Part shown: positions 1 through 6,596 of the stretch, in pieces
Layout of the letters: the number at the start of each line of letters is the position of its first letter
Position numbering within the stretch: position 1 is the first letter of the stretch
Assembly: GCA_049696015.1 (NCBI GenBank)
Contig: JBAVTG010000156.1
Span: forward strand, 1-26,800
Length of the DNA: 26,800 nt
Source of the DNA: JANMEX01 sp049696015
Lineage (GTDB): Bacteria > Pseudomonadota > Alphaproteobacteria > Rhizobiales > Rhizobiaceae
Direction of reading: 5' to 3'
Position numbers and translations under genes: made by a program
Notes under the pieces: generated by a model
What the model was told of the DNA's origin: nothing
Seen by the model: the letters and a program-made list of their open reading frames with translations, nothing else
Databases searched by the model: none

Positions 1-707
1 AACGATTTGGCAAGGTTGACGGCGTCCTGACCGGTCAGACTGTCAGCCACCAGCAGGATTTCATGCGGGTTGGAGCGGGCCTTGATCTCGGCCATCTCCG
101 CCATCAGCGGTTCGTCAATGTGGGTGCGCCCGGCGGTATCTAGAATGATGATATCGAACGAGCCGAGTCTTGCTGCCTGCACGGCGCGGGCGGCAATATC
201 GACAGGGGTTTGGCCCGCGATGATCGGCAGCGTCGCAACGCCTGTCTGCTCGCCAAGTTGGCGCAGCTGCTCTTGCGCTGCCGGGCGGCGCGTGTCGAGC
301 GAGGCCATCAACACCTTCTTGCGCTGGCGCTCGGTGAGACGCTTGGCAAGCTTGGCCGAGGTGGTGGTTTTGCCAGAGCCCTGCAGGCCGACCATCATGA
401 TGACGACCGGCGCGGGGGCGTTCAGATCGACGCCCTGGCTGTCGGAGCCGAGCAATTCGACCAGCTCGTCATGGACAATCTTGACGACCATCTGGCCGGG
501 CTTGATAGACTTCAGAATTTCCGCGCCAACGGCCTTGGCCCGCACCTTGTCGGTGAAGGAACGCACGACATCCAGCGCCACGTCCGCCTCGATCAGCGCC
601 CGTCGCACTTCGCGCATGGCGGCCGATACATCGGCCTCCGAAAGCGCACCGCGGCCGGTGAGGCTATTCAGGATCGTGCCAAGCCGTTCCTGCAAGGATT
701 CAAACAT
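1..707 (-). CDS. ffh: Signal recognition particle GTPase Ffh (N-terminal part, cut by window edge)
   Basis: Protein subunit of the signal recognition particle; it binds SRP RNA and signal sequences of nascent membrane proteins and docks with FtsY at the inner membrane. About 235 codons are visible. Residues 1-90 form the helical N domain. The G domain follows with the P-loop GLQGSGKTT (107-115), DTRRPAA (138-144) and DTAGR (190-194), all intact. The rest of the G domain, including TKxD, and the methionine-rich M domain lie beyond the left edge. The start MFESLQERLG is the usual Ffh beginning. The gene is divergent from the lytic transglycosylase gene, separated by a long palindrome-bearing gap. 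Identification is near certain; only completeness of the C-terminal part is unknown. Confidence 0.97.
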   Translation of the reverse strand, partial: MFESLQERLGTILNSLTGRGALSEADVSAAMREVRRALIEADVALDVVRSFTDKVRAKAVGAEILKSIKPGQMVVKIVHDELVELLGSDSQGVDLNAPAPVVIMMVGLQGSGKTTTSAKLAKRLTERQRKKVLMASLDTRRPAAQEQLRQLGEQTGVATLPIIAGQTPVDIAARAVQAARLGSFDIIILDTAGRTHIDEPLMAEMAEIKARSNPHEILLVADSLTGQDAVNLAKS

Positions 708-737
708 AAACTTTCCTCTTAAGATCCAACCGCAATC

Positions 738-843
738 CGCCTTGACGGCCAACTGGAGCGATTTTCTGCGCTTCCGGTGCTCCCGTACTTGAGTACGCTC
801 CGCTCCGGTTCTCGAAAATCACCCCATTCGACTCGTCAAGCCG
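738..843. repeat. 106-bp imperfect palindrome upstream of ffh
   Basis: Centred between 790 and 791. The inner arms are GTACT (785-789) and AGTAC (792-796). GATTTTC on the left pairs with GAAAATC on the right, and the outermost CTTGACG pairs with CGTCAAG, with mismatches between. Size and architecture recall the palindromic RIME-type intergenic elements described in rhizobia, but I cannot assign it to that family without a genome search. No second copy occurs in the window. Confidence 0.7.
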
Positions 844-928
844 AATTTTGAGCTGGAACCTATGTCTTCGGACTGATTTGCCCGGAAGTGGCGCCAGATT
901 TGCGAAAAGCAAAGACCAAAGCAAAACG

Positions 929-959
929 ACATCCGGGGGCGCCTCGCGCTGCCGGATGT
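929..959. other. Compact hairpin in the ffh upstream region
   Basis: ACATCCGG (929-936) pairs perfectly with CCGGATGT (952-959). An inner GCGC (939-942) pairs with GCGC (946-949) around a 3-nt loop, with a symmetric 2x2 internal loop between the stems. Read on the minus strand the hairpin is followed by CGTTTTGCTTT, which resembles a weak Rho-independent terminator or an attenuator in the ffh leader. Plus-strand sequence after it is not T-rich. Confidence 0.5.
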
Positions 960-1179
960 TGCCCTCCCGGATCGGTTTCCTGTTACGGAACGTCCGGGGC
1001 GGATGCTCGAAGACCAAACTCTTCGCTGAATTTGCGCGGGATAAACAGGAATGTGACTTGCTTGTCAAGTTTTTGCCATGACCTTGAGGCATCTGCGCGC
1101 TATAGGACCGATGACAAAGTGCCAAAGAACCGGCATTTTGCGACGGGGGCAGCGAATCACCCGATTTGGAGAACACACC

Positions 1180-1986
1180 ATGGCGCGTCGGCGCATTTTC
1201 ATTCTGGCGGCTTCTGCCGCATTTGCATTGGCCGGCGTTTCGGCTGCTTCGGCTGCATCCTGCGGCAATACCGGCGGCGGCTATGAAGCCTGGAAGGCCG
1301 AATTCGCTGCTGAGAACGGCCTGAGCGGCGCAGCCCTGAAGGCGTTCAATTCAACATCTTATGCATCCAAGACCATCGCTGCAGACCGCAACCAGAAGAG
1401 CTTCAAGCTTTCTTTTGAGCAGTTCATGGCCAAGCGCGGCGGCAATACCATCATTGCCAAGGGCAAGGGCATCAAGAAAGCCAACGCGGCGCTCTTTGCC
1501 TCACTGGAAAAGCGCTACGGCGTTCCTGCCGGACCGCTGATTGCGATCTGGGGCATGGAAACCGGGTTTGGCGCTTATCTGGGCAACCAGAACACGCTTT
1601 CGGCTGTTGCAACGCTGGCCTATGACTGCCGCCGTTCGGCCTATTTCACTGAACAGCTGAATGCCGCACTGAAGCTTGTGCAGAACGGCACGATTTCTGG
1701 TTCGTCCATTGGCGCGATGCACGGCGAAATCGGCCAGACCCAGTTCCTGCCGCTCAACGTGTTGCGCTACGGCGCTGACGGCGACGGCAATGGCCGCATC
1801 GACATGGTCCGCTCCAAGGCAGACGCTCTTGCTTCCACCGCCAAGTTCCTGGCCGGCCATGGCTGGTCGCGCGGCGGCGGCTACCAGCCGGGTGAAGGAA
1901 ATTACGGCGCGATCCAGGGCTGGAACGCAGCTGGCGTCTACCAGAAAGCCATTGCCAAGATCGGCGCGGCGATTGATGGCGGCTAA
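1180..1986 (+). CDS. Secreted lytic murein transglycosylase (MltB/SLT_2 family)
   Basis: Predicted periplasmic peptidoglycan-cleaving enzyme that forms 1,6-anhydromuramyl ends. The start at 1180 (MARRRIFIL) is preferred over an upstream in-frame ATG at 1078 because GGAG lies just upstream and a clear Sec signal peptide follows, ending near ASAA at residue 27. Residues 35-265 form the SLT_2 catalytic domain with WGMETGFG (catalytic Glu about residue 127) and GQTQFLP (185-191). At 268 residues it is short for MltB-like enzymes because it lacks a C-terminal peptidoglycan-binding domain. No lipobox Cys follows the signal, so a soluble periplasmic form is likely. A strong terminator follows the stop codon. 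Confidence 0.92.
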   Translation: MARRRIFILAASAAFALAGVSAASAASCGNTGGGYEAWKAEFAAENGLSGAALKAFNSTSYASKTIAADRNQKSFKLSFEQFMAKRGGNTIIAKGKGIKKANAALFASLEKRYGVPAGPLIAIWGMETGFGAYLGNQNTLSAVATLAYDCRRSAYFTEQLNAALKLVQNGTISGSSIGAMHGEIGQTQFLPLNVLRYGADGDGNGRIDMVRSKADALASTAKFLAGHGWSRGGGYQPGEGNYGAIQGWNAAGVYQKAIAKIGAAIDGG

Positions 1987-2011
1987 GTCTTCGCGCCAAT
2001 TTGACGATTGG

Positions 2012-2034
2012 GGCCGGCATTGGCCGGCCTTTTT
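2012..2034 (+). terminator. Rho-independent terminator of the transglycosylase gene
   Basis: A perfect 7-bp G+C stem, GGCCGGC (2012-2018) with GCCGGCC (2023-2029), around an ATTG loop, followed by five Ts (2030-2034). It lies 26 nt after the transglycosylase stop and ends just before the stop codon of the convergent NTF2-like gene. Confidence 0.9.
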
Positions 2035-2037
2035 CAT

Positions 2038-2457
2038 TTACGGAAACTCGGCGCAGCTGTCGGCGACTGTCTCCTGCTCGGATGATTTGATCTGTCCGCC
2101 CTCGAAGGCGAAGACTTCGCGCGTCAGGCTCTCATTGTCGGGGAATTTGTAACAGACAATGGCTGTCATCAGCCCGCCTTCGTCTTTTTCGATGCCGTGG
2201 CGGATGGCGGAGCCCTTCATCGCGTCCGCCCATTCATCAAGACTGGCGACAAACTCGGCTTTGCTTTGTTCGATATCCAGATCGCCAAGTGTGATTTTAG
2301 CATTCTCGGCCAAGAGGCCGGTGATGGCTGTGCGATCGACTGCGCCAAGCGCGGTATACCAGCGGTCGAGCACGGCTTTCTCCGCGTCGCCAGCAAGGGC
2401 GATACCCGACCAAAAAAGACCGAAACATGACAGGATCAAACGAGCGCGCACGGGCAT
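2038..2457 (-). CDS. Small secreted protein, NTF2/SnoaL-like (function unknown)
   Basis: 139 residues from ATG at 2457. The first about 22 residues (MPVRARLILSCFGLFW...ALA) look like a signal peptide, so the product should be periplasmic. The remainder begins with DAEKAVLDRWYTALGAVD and continues with a pattern resembling NTF2-like/SnoaL small alpha+beta barrels, which as a class bind or act on small molecules; no catalytic residues can be assigned. A longer frame from 2505 would overlap the upstream carbonic anhydrase by more than 40 nt and bury the signal peptide, so I use 2457. The start lies 5 nt after the carbonic anhydrase stop and has an AAAGGA just upstream, indicating co-translation with it. 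The family call is tentative. Confidence 0.7.
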   Translation of the reverse strand: MPVRARLILSCFGLFWSGIALAGDAEKAVLDRWYTALGAVDRTAITGLLAENAKITLGDLDIEQSKAEFVASLDEWADAMKGSAIRHGIEKDEGGLMTAIVCYKFPDNESLTREVFAFEGGQIKSSEQETVADSCAEFP

Positions 2458-2462
2458 TCCTT

Positions 2463-3098
2463 TCAGGGACGGACGAAATCGCCGGTTTCCGGGTTCATCA
2501 CCCACAATTCGCCAGTGGAAATATCAAACCAAGCGCCATGTAGCGAGAGGCGACCTTTGCTTTCCAGAATGTTCACACACGGGAATGTCCGCAGGTTCTG
2601 CAGCGCAAAGCGGATTGAAACGCGCTCCATTGCCCGCTGACGCTCGCTGGCCGTCAACAGCGTGTTCGCAGCGATCAAGTCTGCGGCCGGCTGGACGAGT
2701 TTCATCCAATTGCCAATGAAATCGCCGGGCGAAAGTGGTTCAAAGTCCTGGTTGAGCGAGGCGGCAATGCCGCCACAGCGGCCGTGGCCGAGCACGACAA
2801 TGCTGGTCACTTTCAGGCTCTGGACGGCAAACTCCAACGCTGCCGAGGTGCCATGATACTCGCCGTCCGGTTTGTACGGCGGCACAAGATTGGCGACATT
2901 GCGCACGACAAACAATTCGCCCGGACCGCAATCGAATATGGTTTCGGGCGCGGCGCGGGAATCGCAACAAGCGATAACCATGGTTTTTGGCTTCTGGCCG
3001 GTCTCGGCCAGTGTGCGGTAGCGGCTAAGGTCATGGGCATAGCGGCCATTGATAAAGGCGCGGTAGCCGTCGAGAAGGCGTTCAGGGAAATGGACCAT
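2463..3098 (-). CDS. Beta-class carbonic anhydrase
   Basis: Zinc enzyme interconverting CO2 and bicarbonate in the cytoplasm, supplying bicarbonate to carboxylases and buffering pH. It has 211 residues, a usual length for bacterial beta-CAs. Zinc-site motifs are intact: CxDSR with Cys44, Asp46 and Arg48, and HGRCGG with His105 and Cys108. VVRNVANLVPP and the YHGTSAALEFAV segment are also typical. The start ATG at 3098 has a weak GAAAGG two nucleotides upstream. It is first in a two-gene unit with the secreted NTF2-like protein, whose start follows its stop by 5 nt. No signal peptide is seen. The family is certain; I give no symbol because cynT, can and others cannot be told apart here. Confidence 0.95.
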   Translation of the reverse strand: MVHFPERLLDGYRAFINGRYAHDLSRYRTLAETGQKPKTMVIACCDSRAAPETIFDCGPGELFVVRNVANLVPPYKPDGEYHGTSAALEFAVQSLKVTSIVVLGHGRCGGIAASLNQDFEPLSPGDFIGNWMKLVQPAADLIAANTLLTASERQRAMERVSIRFALQNLRTFPCVNILESKGRLSLHGAWFDISTGELWVMNPETGDFVRP

Positions 3099-3460
3099 AA
3101 CCTTTCGATTAGCGGCAAAATCCGGTCAGATCAATTGCTGCAGCCGCATCATCCGGAAATCAGATTCCGCAGCTTGCACCTCATAAGCGAGCGCTGTTTC
3201 GCAAGCGCCGCCCCAATGCGATATCCGGACTTTGCCATTGGCCTCCTCTTGCCGGCGAAGCCTTGCGATGATTGAATTTGCCGCGTCTTCTGTTCCGTCG
3301 AAGTTCCTGTTGTCGCACGCGGGCGCGGGTGGCCTGACTGGCCGGTGCCAGACTGGACGCACAGGCGCACTGACCAGCCGGACCTGAGCTGACAACAAGC
3401 GTTCAGATTTCCGCCAGGAACGCTTCTGACCTATCGCCGCAAATGTCCGAGAGGTGGACC
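3099..3460. other. 362-bp gap between carbonic anhydrase and FMN-binding gene
   Basis: Divergent region upstream of both flanking genes. It contains one doubtful small minus-strand frame (3126-3398, listed separately) and near 3330-3385 the similar stretches CTGACTGGCCGG and CTGACCAGCCGG. I see no terminator, tRNA or clear promoter. Confidence 0.5.
3126..3398 (-). CDS. Doubtful small ORF upstream of carbonic anhydrase
   Basis: A 90-codon frame opening with TTG and ending 27 nt before the carbonic anhydrase start. The first about 30 residues (Pro, Arg and Val rich) look non-coding. The last about 55 residues (containing NSIIARLRRQEEANGK and ISHWGGACETALAYEV) have a credible protein composition. 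There is no ATG start and I recognise no family. It may be a real short gene, the remnant of one, or chance. Confidence 0.25.
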   Translation of the reverse strand: MLSAQVRLVSAPVRPVWHRPVRPPAPACDNRNFDGTEDAANSIIARLRRQEEANGKVRISHWGGACETALAYEVQAAESDFRMMRLQQLI

Positions 3461-3910
3461 ATGCACATCGAAGAACTCACAAAGGCGGCCAGTCTTCAGT
3501 TCCTGGCTGAACGCCGCTTTGGAAGGCTTGCTTGCGTCAGCGGCGCGCAGCCTTACGTCACACCGTTCAACTTCGCCTGCCACGACCATTACATCTACAG
3601 CTTTTCCCCTGCAGGGCAGAAAATTGAATGGCTGCGCGCCAACCCGCTGGTCTGTGTCGAAGCGGATGAAATCGTCAACCCCTGGAAATGGACGAGCGTC
3701 ATAGTCTTCGGGCGGTATGAAGAACTTGTCAAAGGAGGCGAGACAGAAGCAAGCCGGGTGCTTGCCCACAAATTGCTGCAGCAGCGTGATTTGTGGTGGG
3801 AGCCAGGCTACGCAAAGCCAATCCAGCCCCGCGCGACACGACCGTTCGAGCCAGTCTATTTTCGCCTGTCAATTGATCAAATCAGCGGCCGCAGGGGTGT
3901 CCAGGAGTAG
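3461..3910 (+). CDS. FMN-binding split-barrel protein (pyridoxamine 5'-phosphate oxidase-related, NimA-like)
   Basis: 149 residues of the flavin-binding split beta-barrel type. Related proteins bind FMN, F420 or haem and include NimA-type nitroimidazole reductases; substrate and role cannot be read here. Features typical of the family are an N-terminal helix followed by RRFGRLACVSGAQPYVTPFNF, then a YSFSPAGQKIEWLRANPLVCVEAD barrel segment. The start at 3461 is chosen because GAGAGG lies 5-10 nt upstream; an in-frame ATG at 3443 has no ribosome binding site. It stands alone, convergent with the DUF429 gene 54 nt away. No signal peptide is present. Confidence 0.85.
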   Translation: MHIEELTKAASLQFLAERRFGRLACVSGAQPYVTPFNFACHDHYIYSFSPAGQKIEWLRANPLVCVEADEIVNPWKWTSVIVFGRYEELVKGGETEASRVLAHKLLQQRDLWWEPGYAKPIQPRATRPFEPVYFRLSIDQISGRRGVQE

Positions 3911-3963
3911 AAATCCCTGGTTTGTCCGCTTTGCTTTCGGCCCACTTCCGGACTAATCGAAAA

Positions 3964-4725
3964 TCAGGCATGGATGGCTATGGGCAAGTTGAAACTGTCA
4001 TATGTTAAACGGCCGGGATAAGGTCTTGCTTCGCCGTTGGCAAATCGTCCGGCGATCAGCATCATCACGCAGGCATCGAGAAAGTCATCGGCATGGGCCC
4101 CGCGTGGAACAGGCTGGCAAAGGAAGTCCGGATCGAAGCCCTTTGAAGCCAGAAATTCACGCCGCTCGGCAATGCCGTCTGGATTGGCCTTGCCCTTGGT
4201 CTTTTTCGGCAATGCCATGGGTTCACCGCCATTGAGGATGGTGAAGGCGAATTCCGGGTGGGACTCGAAAATGCGGGACTGCGCCTTTGGATTTGCCCGC
4301 AAAAAGATGTCGATCTCGCGGATCTTCGGGAACAGGTTGAAGGCTTGTATCGAAATCTTGCGCGGCGGATCGGACGTCGCAAGCGCAATGGCGCTTGCCC
4401 GCTTATGCGCCGCTATCATTTGCTCCATGCCGGAAAGCGGCTCGCATTGCGCATAAACGGCTGCGCGGGATGGCACCGAAAACACGCTTGACTGGCGTTG
4501 CTTCAGCAATGGGCGCACCGCCTTTTCCGGCCCGCGCCCGCCGCCCTTGACGAAATCTGGAAGGCCGATCGGCATGTCCACCGCGATGATGGCATCTGGC
4601 GGCAAGTTCAATACCAATGAAGCAAAATCGGCGAAGACCGCCGCCTGCGGATCGCCGCCGGACGCGCTTTGCCACGTGGCCACCCAGCCGCCCTTGCAGC
4701 CATCAACGCCGCAGAGCGTTTTCAC
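3964..4725 (-). CDS. DUF429 protein (predicted RNase H-like fold)
   Basis: 253 residues. DUF429 proteins are predicted to adopt an RNase H-like nuclease fold, but as far as I know no reaction has been established. Family motifs present are GVDGCKGGW (6-14), AVDMPIGLP (48-56), RQSSVFSVP (77-85) and HADDFLDACVMM near residue 210; the conserved Asp residues fit a metal-binding RNase H-like core. The gene starts with GTG at 4725, which overlaps the pdxY stop in GTGA, implying translational coupling as last gene of a three-gene operon. No signal peptide or membrane segment. Whether the link to pyridoxal kinase is functional is unknown. Confidence 0.88.
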   Translation of the reverse strand: MKTLCGVDGCKGGWVATWQSASGGDPQAAVFADFASLVLNLPPDAIIAVDMPIGLPDFVKGGGRGPEKAVRPLLKQRQSSVFSVPSRAAVYAQCEPLSGMEQMIAAHKRASAIALATSDPPRKISIQAFNLFPKIREIDIFLRANPKAQSRIFESHPEFAFTILNGGEPMALPKKTKGKANPDGIAERREFLASKGFDPDFLCQPVPRGAHADDFLDACVMMLIAGRFANGEARPYPGRLTYDSFNLPIAIHA

Positions 4726-5597
4726 GCTTTGGCGCGCTTGACCGGCCGGAACAGTCTGCGCGTCTGCACCATGGCCATCGGGTGGGTGAGGGAAGAGGCG
4801 TTGGCGGCCAATTGCAATTCGTCCGCCCTGGACTTTGCAGCGCTTGCCATGATTTCAAAGACGGACGATGTCGCCCGCGTCGCGGCGGTTTCTGCCGTTT
4901 CGCCTTTCAGGATCCGGCCCAGAAACAGAGCTGACGTCAAATCACCCAGCCCGTTTGAGGGCCCGTCAAGCAGTCGATGTTCGATCAACATGGTCGAATT
5001 TTTCTCGACCAGAAGATTGCCCGCCGACCCTGCCATCATGGCATGTGCCGAGGTGACAAGCGCAGTGGGCGCCGCAAATGTGAGCGCCGCGTCTGCCAGC
5101 GCATTGTTGTCTGGCAAAGGCTTTCCGGCCAGCCATTCCAGCTCAAACCGGTTGGGCGTGATGACATCAGCCAGAGGCAGCAAATGCTCGCGGATCGCGC
5201 CGGCGGTCGCCTCCGGCACATAAAGCCCGGCGGCATCGCCGATGACCGGGTCGCATAGGTAGCGCGCTTGCGGGTGCTTTGCTTTCAACGCTCTTATCAG
5301 ATTTGCGACTGGCTCGATTTGAGCAGGGGAGCCGAAATAGCCGGTGAGGATTGCGCCCGTCTCCTCAAGAAACGGCGAAGCTGCAAGCTCCTCAACAAGG
5401 TTCGCAAACGCCACGTCGTCGGGCACGATACGGGTGGCGCGGCCATGGCCGGGGTGCCAGGGCAGGGTGACTGTGGGCACAGACCAAACCGCAAACCCCA
5501 ATTGCTCGAGCGCAAAGACGCTCGCGCGGTTGCCGACCGCGCCGCGCACGACATGGCTGGAGATTGAAATGATGGAAGGCAGCGTGGTTTTGGTCAT
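4722..5597 (-). CDS. pdxY: Pyridoxal kinase PdxY
   Basis: ATP-dependent phosphorylation of pyridoxal (and possibly related vitamers) in the vitamin B6 salvage pathway; cytoplasmic, ribokinase-like fold. It has 291 residues, typical for PdxY. Visible motifs are ISISSHVVRGAVGN (substrate end), DPVIGD (116-121), TPNRFE (147-152) and the catalytic G-L-G-D near residues 216-219. The start ATG overlaps the stop of the upstream small membrane protein in ATGA, and its stop overlaps the GTG of the DUF429 gene, so all three are probably translated in series. The short C-terminal tail after residue 265 (QTRRLFRPVKRAKA) is basic. Family assignment is firm. Confidence 0.93.
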   Translation of the reverse strand: MTKTTLPSIISISSHVVRGAVGNRASVFALEQLGFAVWSVPTVTLPWHPGHGRATRIVPDDVAFANLVEELAASPFLEETGAILTGYFGSPAQIEPVANLIRALKAKHPQARYLCDPVIGDAAGLYVPEATAGAIREHLLPLADVITPNRFELEWLAGKPLPDNNALADAALTFAAPTALVTSAHAMMAGSAGNLLVEKNSTMLIEHRLLDGPSNGLGDLTSALFLGRILKGETAETAATRATSSVFEIMASAAKSRADELQLAANASSLTHPMAMVQTRRLFRPVKRAKA

Positions 5598-5806
5598 GAC
5601 GGCAAGGATGCCCCGAACCAGACGATGATCGCCAAAAGCAAGAACACGGTGATCAAGAGCCCGAGCCCGCGCCCGATCCGCGTTCCCCAGACCTCAATCG
5701 GGTCGTCACTCTTGATCGGCGCACCCGCGCCGAATTGCGCGCCATCTGCCTCTTTTTCCACGCGCAATAAGGCCGCGCGCGCGTTTTTTTGCTGATCGGT
5801 TTCCAT
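5594..5806 (-). CDS. Small single-span membrane protein
   Basis: 70 residues from ATG at 5806. A charged N-terminal 40 residues (METDQQKNARAALLRVEKEA...) is followed by one membrane span about residues 46-65 and a short outer tail. The frame extends upstream to 5947 but that part looks non-coding, and the METDQQ start makes a compact credible protein. No strong ribosome binding site is visible. Its stop overlaps the pdxY start by 4 nt, so it is the first gene of the operon. I do not recognise a characterised family; a conserved hypothetical protein is most likely. Confidence 0.7.
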   Translation of the reverse strand: METDQQKNARAALLRVEKEADGAQFGAGAPIKSDDPIEVWGTRIGRGLGLLITVFLLLAIIVWFGASLPS

Positions 5807-5964
5807 GGCCGGGATTGGACCATGATTCGAACCGCTTCGCCAGCGCGGCGTTGCCGAAACGATTTGTGACATTTGCCATTTTCCTGTCACTGGTTTTCGC
5901 GATAGGGTGATTATCAAGTCGTGACGGTCACGGCCTAGCCAGTTCAATCGGGGGACGTGTCATC

Positions 5965-6579
5965 ATGACAGCCATCACTTTACCGCGGGGCGTCCGCGCC
6001 GCCTTCACCGCGCTCATCCTGTTTGCCGCTTCAGTTGTGTTGTCAGGCTGCGGGTTCAACACGATCCCGACGGCTGAAGAACAGGCGAAGGCCGCGTGGA
6101 GCGAAGTGCTCAACCAATATCAGCGCCGGGCAGACCTGATCCCGAACCTTGTGGAGACCGTCAAAGGATTCGCGACGCAGGAAAAGGATGTTTTGGTTGA
6201 AGTTGTCGAAGCTCGCGCCAAGGCAACTCAAGTGCAAATCCCGTCAGACATTCTGTCCAATCCGGAAGCCTTCAAGACGTTTCAGGAAAACCAATCTGCA
6301 ATCACCGGTTCGCTTGGCCGGCTGCTGGCCGTTGCCGAAGCCTATCCGGATCTGAAATCCAACCAGAACTTTCTGGCGCTGCAATCGCAGCTCGAAGGCA
6401 CCGAAAACCGGATCGCGGTGGCAAGACGCGACTACATTGAGGCGGTTCGGGTTTACAACACCTCACTGAAGACGCTGCCAAGCGCAATCTGGGCATATCT
6501 CTGGTGGACCGGCAACAAGGCCTATGAAACTTTCACTGTTGCGGAAGACAAGATGGCTGTTCCTGCGGTCAAGTTCTGA
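5965..6579 (+). CDS. LemA family lipoprotein
   Basis: 204 residues. LemA proteins are envelope proteins with a helical-bundle domain whose exact role is unresolved. Here a signal peptide ends in the lipobox LSGC (Cys29), so a lipid-anchored form is predicted rather than the N-in membrane anchor seen in some members. The following AAWSEVLNQYQRRADLIPNLVETVKG is the hallmark of the family, and the Y...VRVYNTSLKTLPS segment closes the domain. GGGGGA lies 9 nt before the ATG. The gene leads a plus-strand run with two TPM-domain genes, the usual company of LemA. Confidence 0.93.
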   Translation: MTAITLPRGVRAAFTALILFAASVVLSGCGFNTIPTAEEQAKAAWSEVLNQYQRRADLIPNLVETVKGFATQEKDVLVEVVEARAKATQVQIPSDILSNPEAFKTFQENQSAITGSLGRLLAVAEAYPDLKSNQNFLALQSQLEGTENRIAVARRDYIEAVRVYNTSLKTLPSAIWAYLWWTGNKAYETFTVAEDKMAVPAVKF

Positions 6580-6596
6580 CCTGACAGCAGATCACC

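Larger units (their letters stand above)
708..1179. other. 472-bp gene-free region between ffh and the transglycosylase gene
   Basis: Divergent intergenic region. Open frames exist on both strands but their translations look unlike proteins (many Arg, Ser and Pro, no recognisable motif), so I annotate no gene. It holds a 106-bp near-palindrome (738-843), a 31-nt hairpin (929-959) and presumably the promoters of both flanking genes. I could not find a convincing -35/-10 pair or an SRP RNA gene, whose conserved GGAAG/AGCAG core is absent on both strands. Confidence 0.6.

Noticed and set aside
700..1176. A 158-codon minus-strand frame upstream of ffh
   Set aside because: Composition is unlike a protein, it crosses the palindrome and hairpin, and it overlaps the ffh start.
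5815..5850. GGTTCGAATC on the minus strand, resembling a tRNA T-loop
   Set aside because: The flanking bases do not form a T-stem, and no acceptor or anticodon arm can be drawn.
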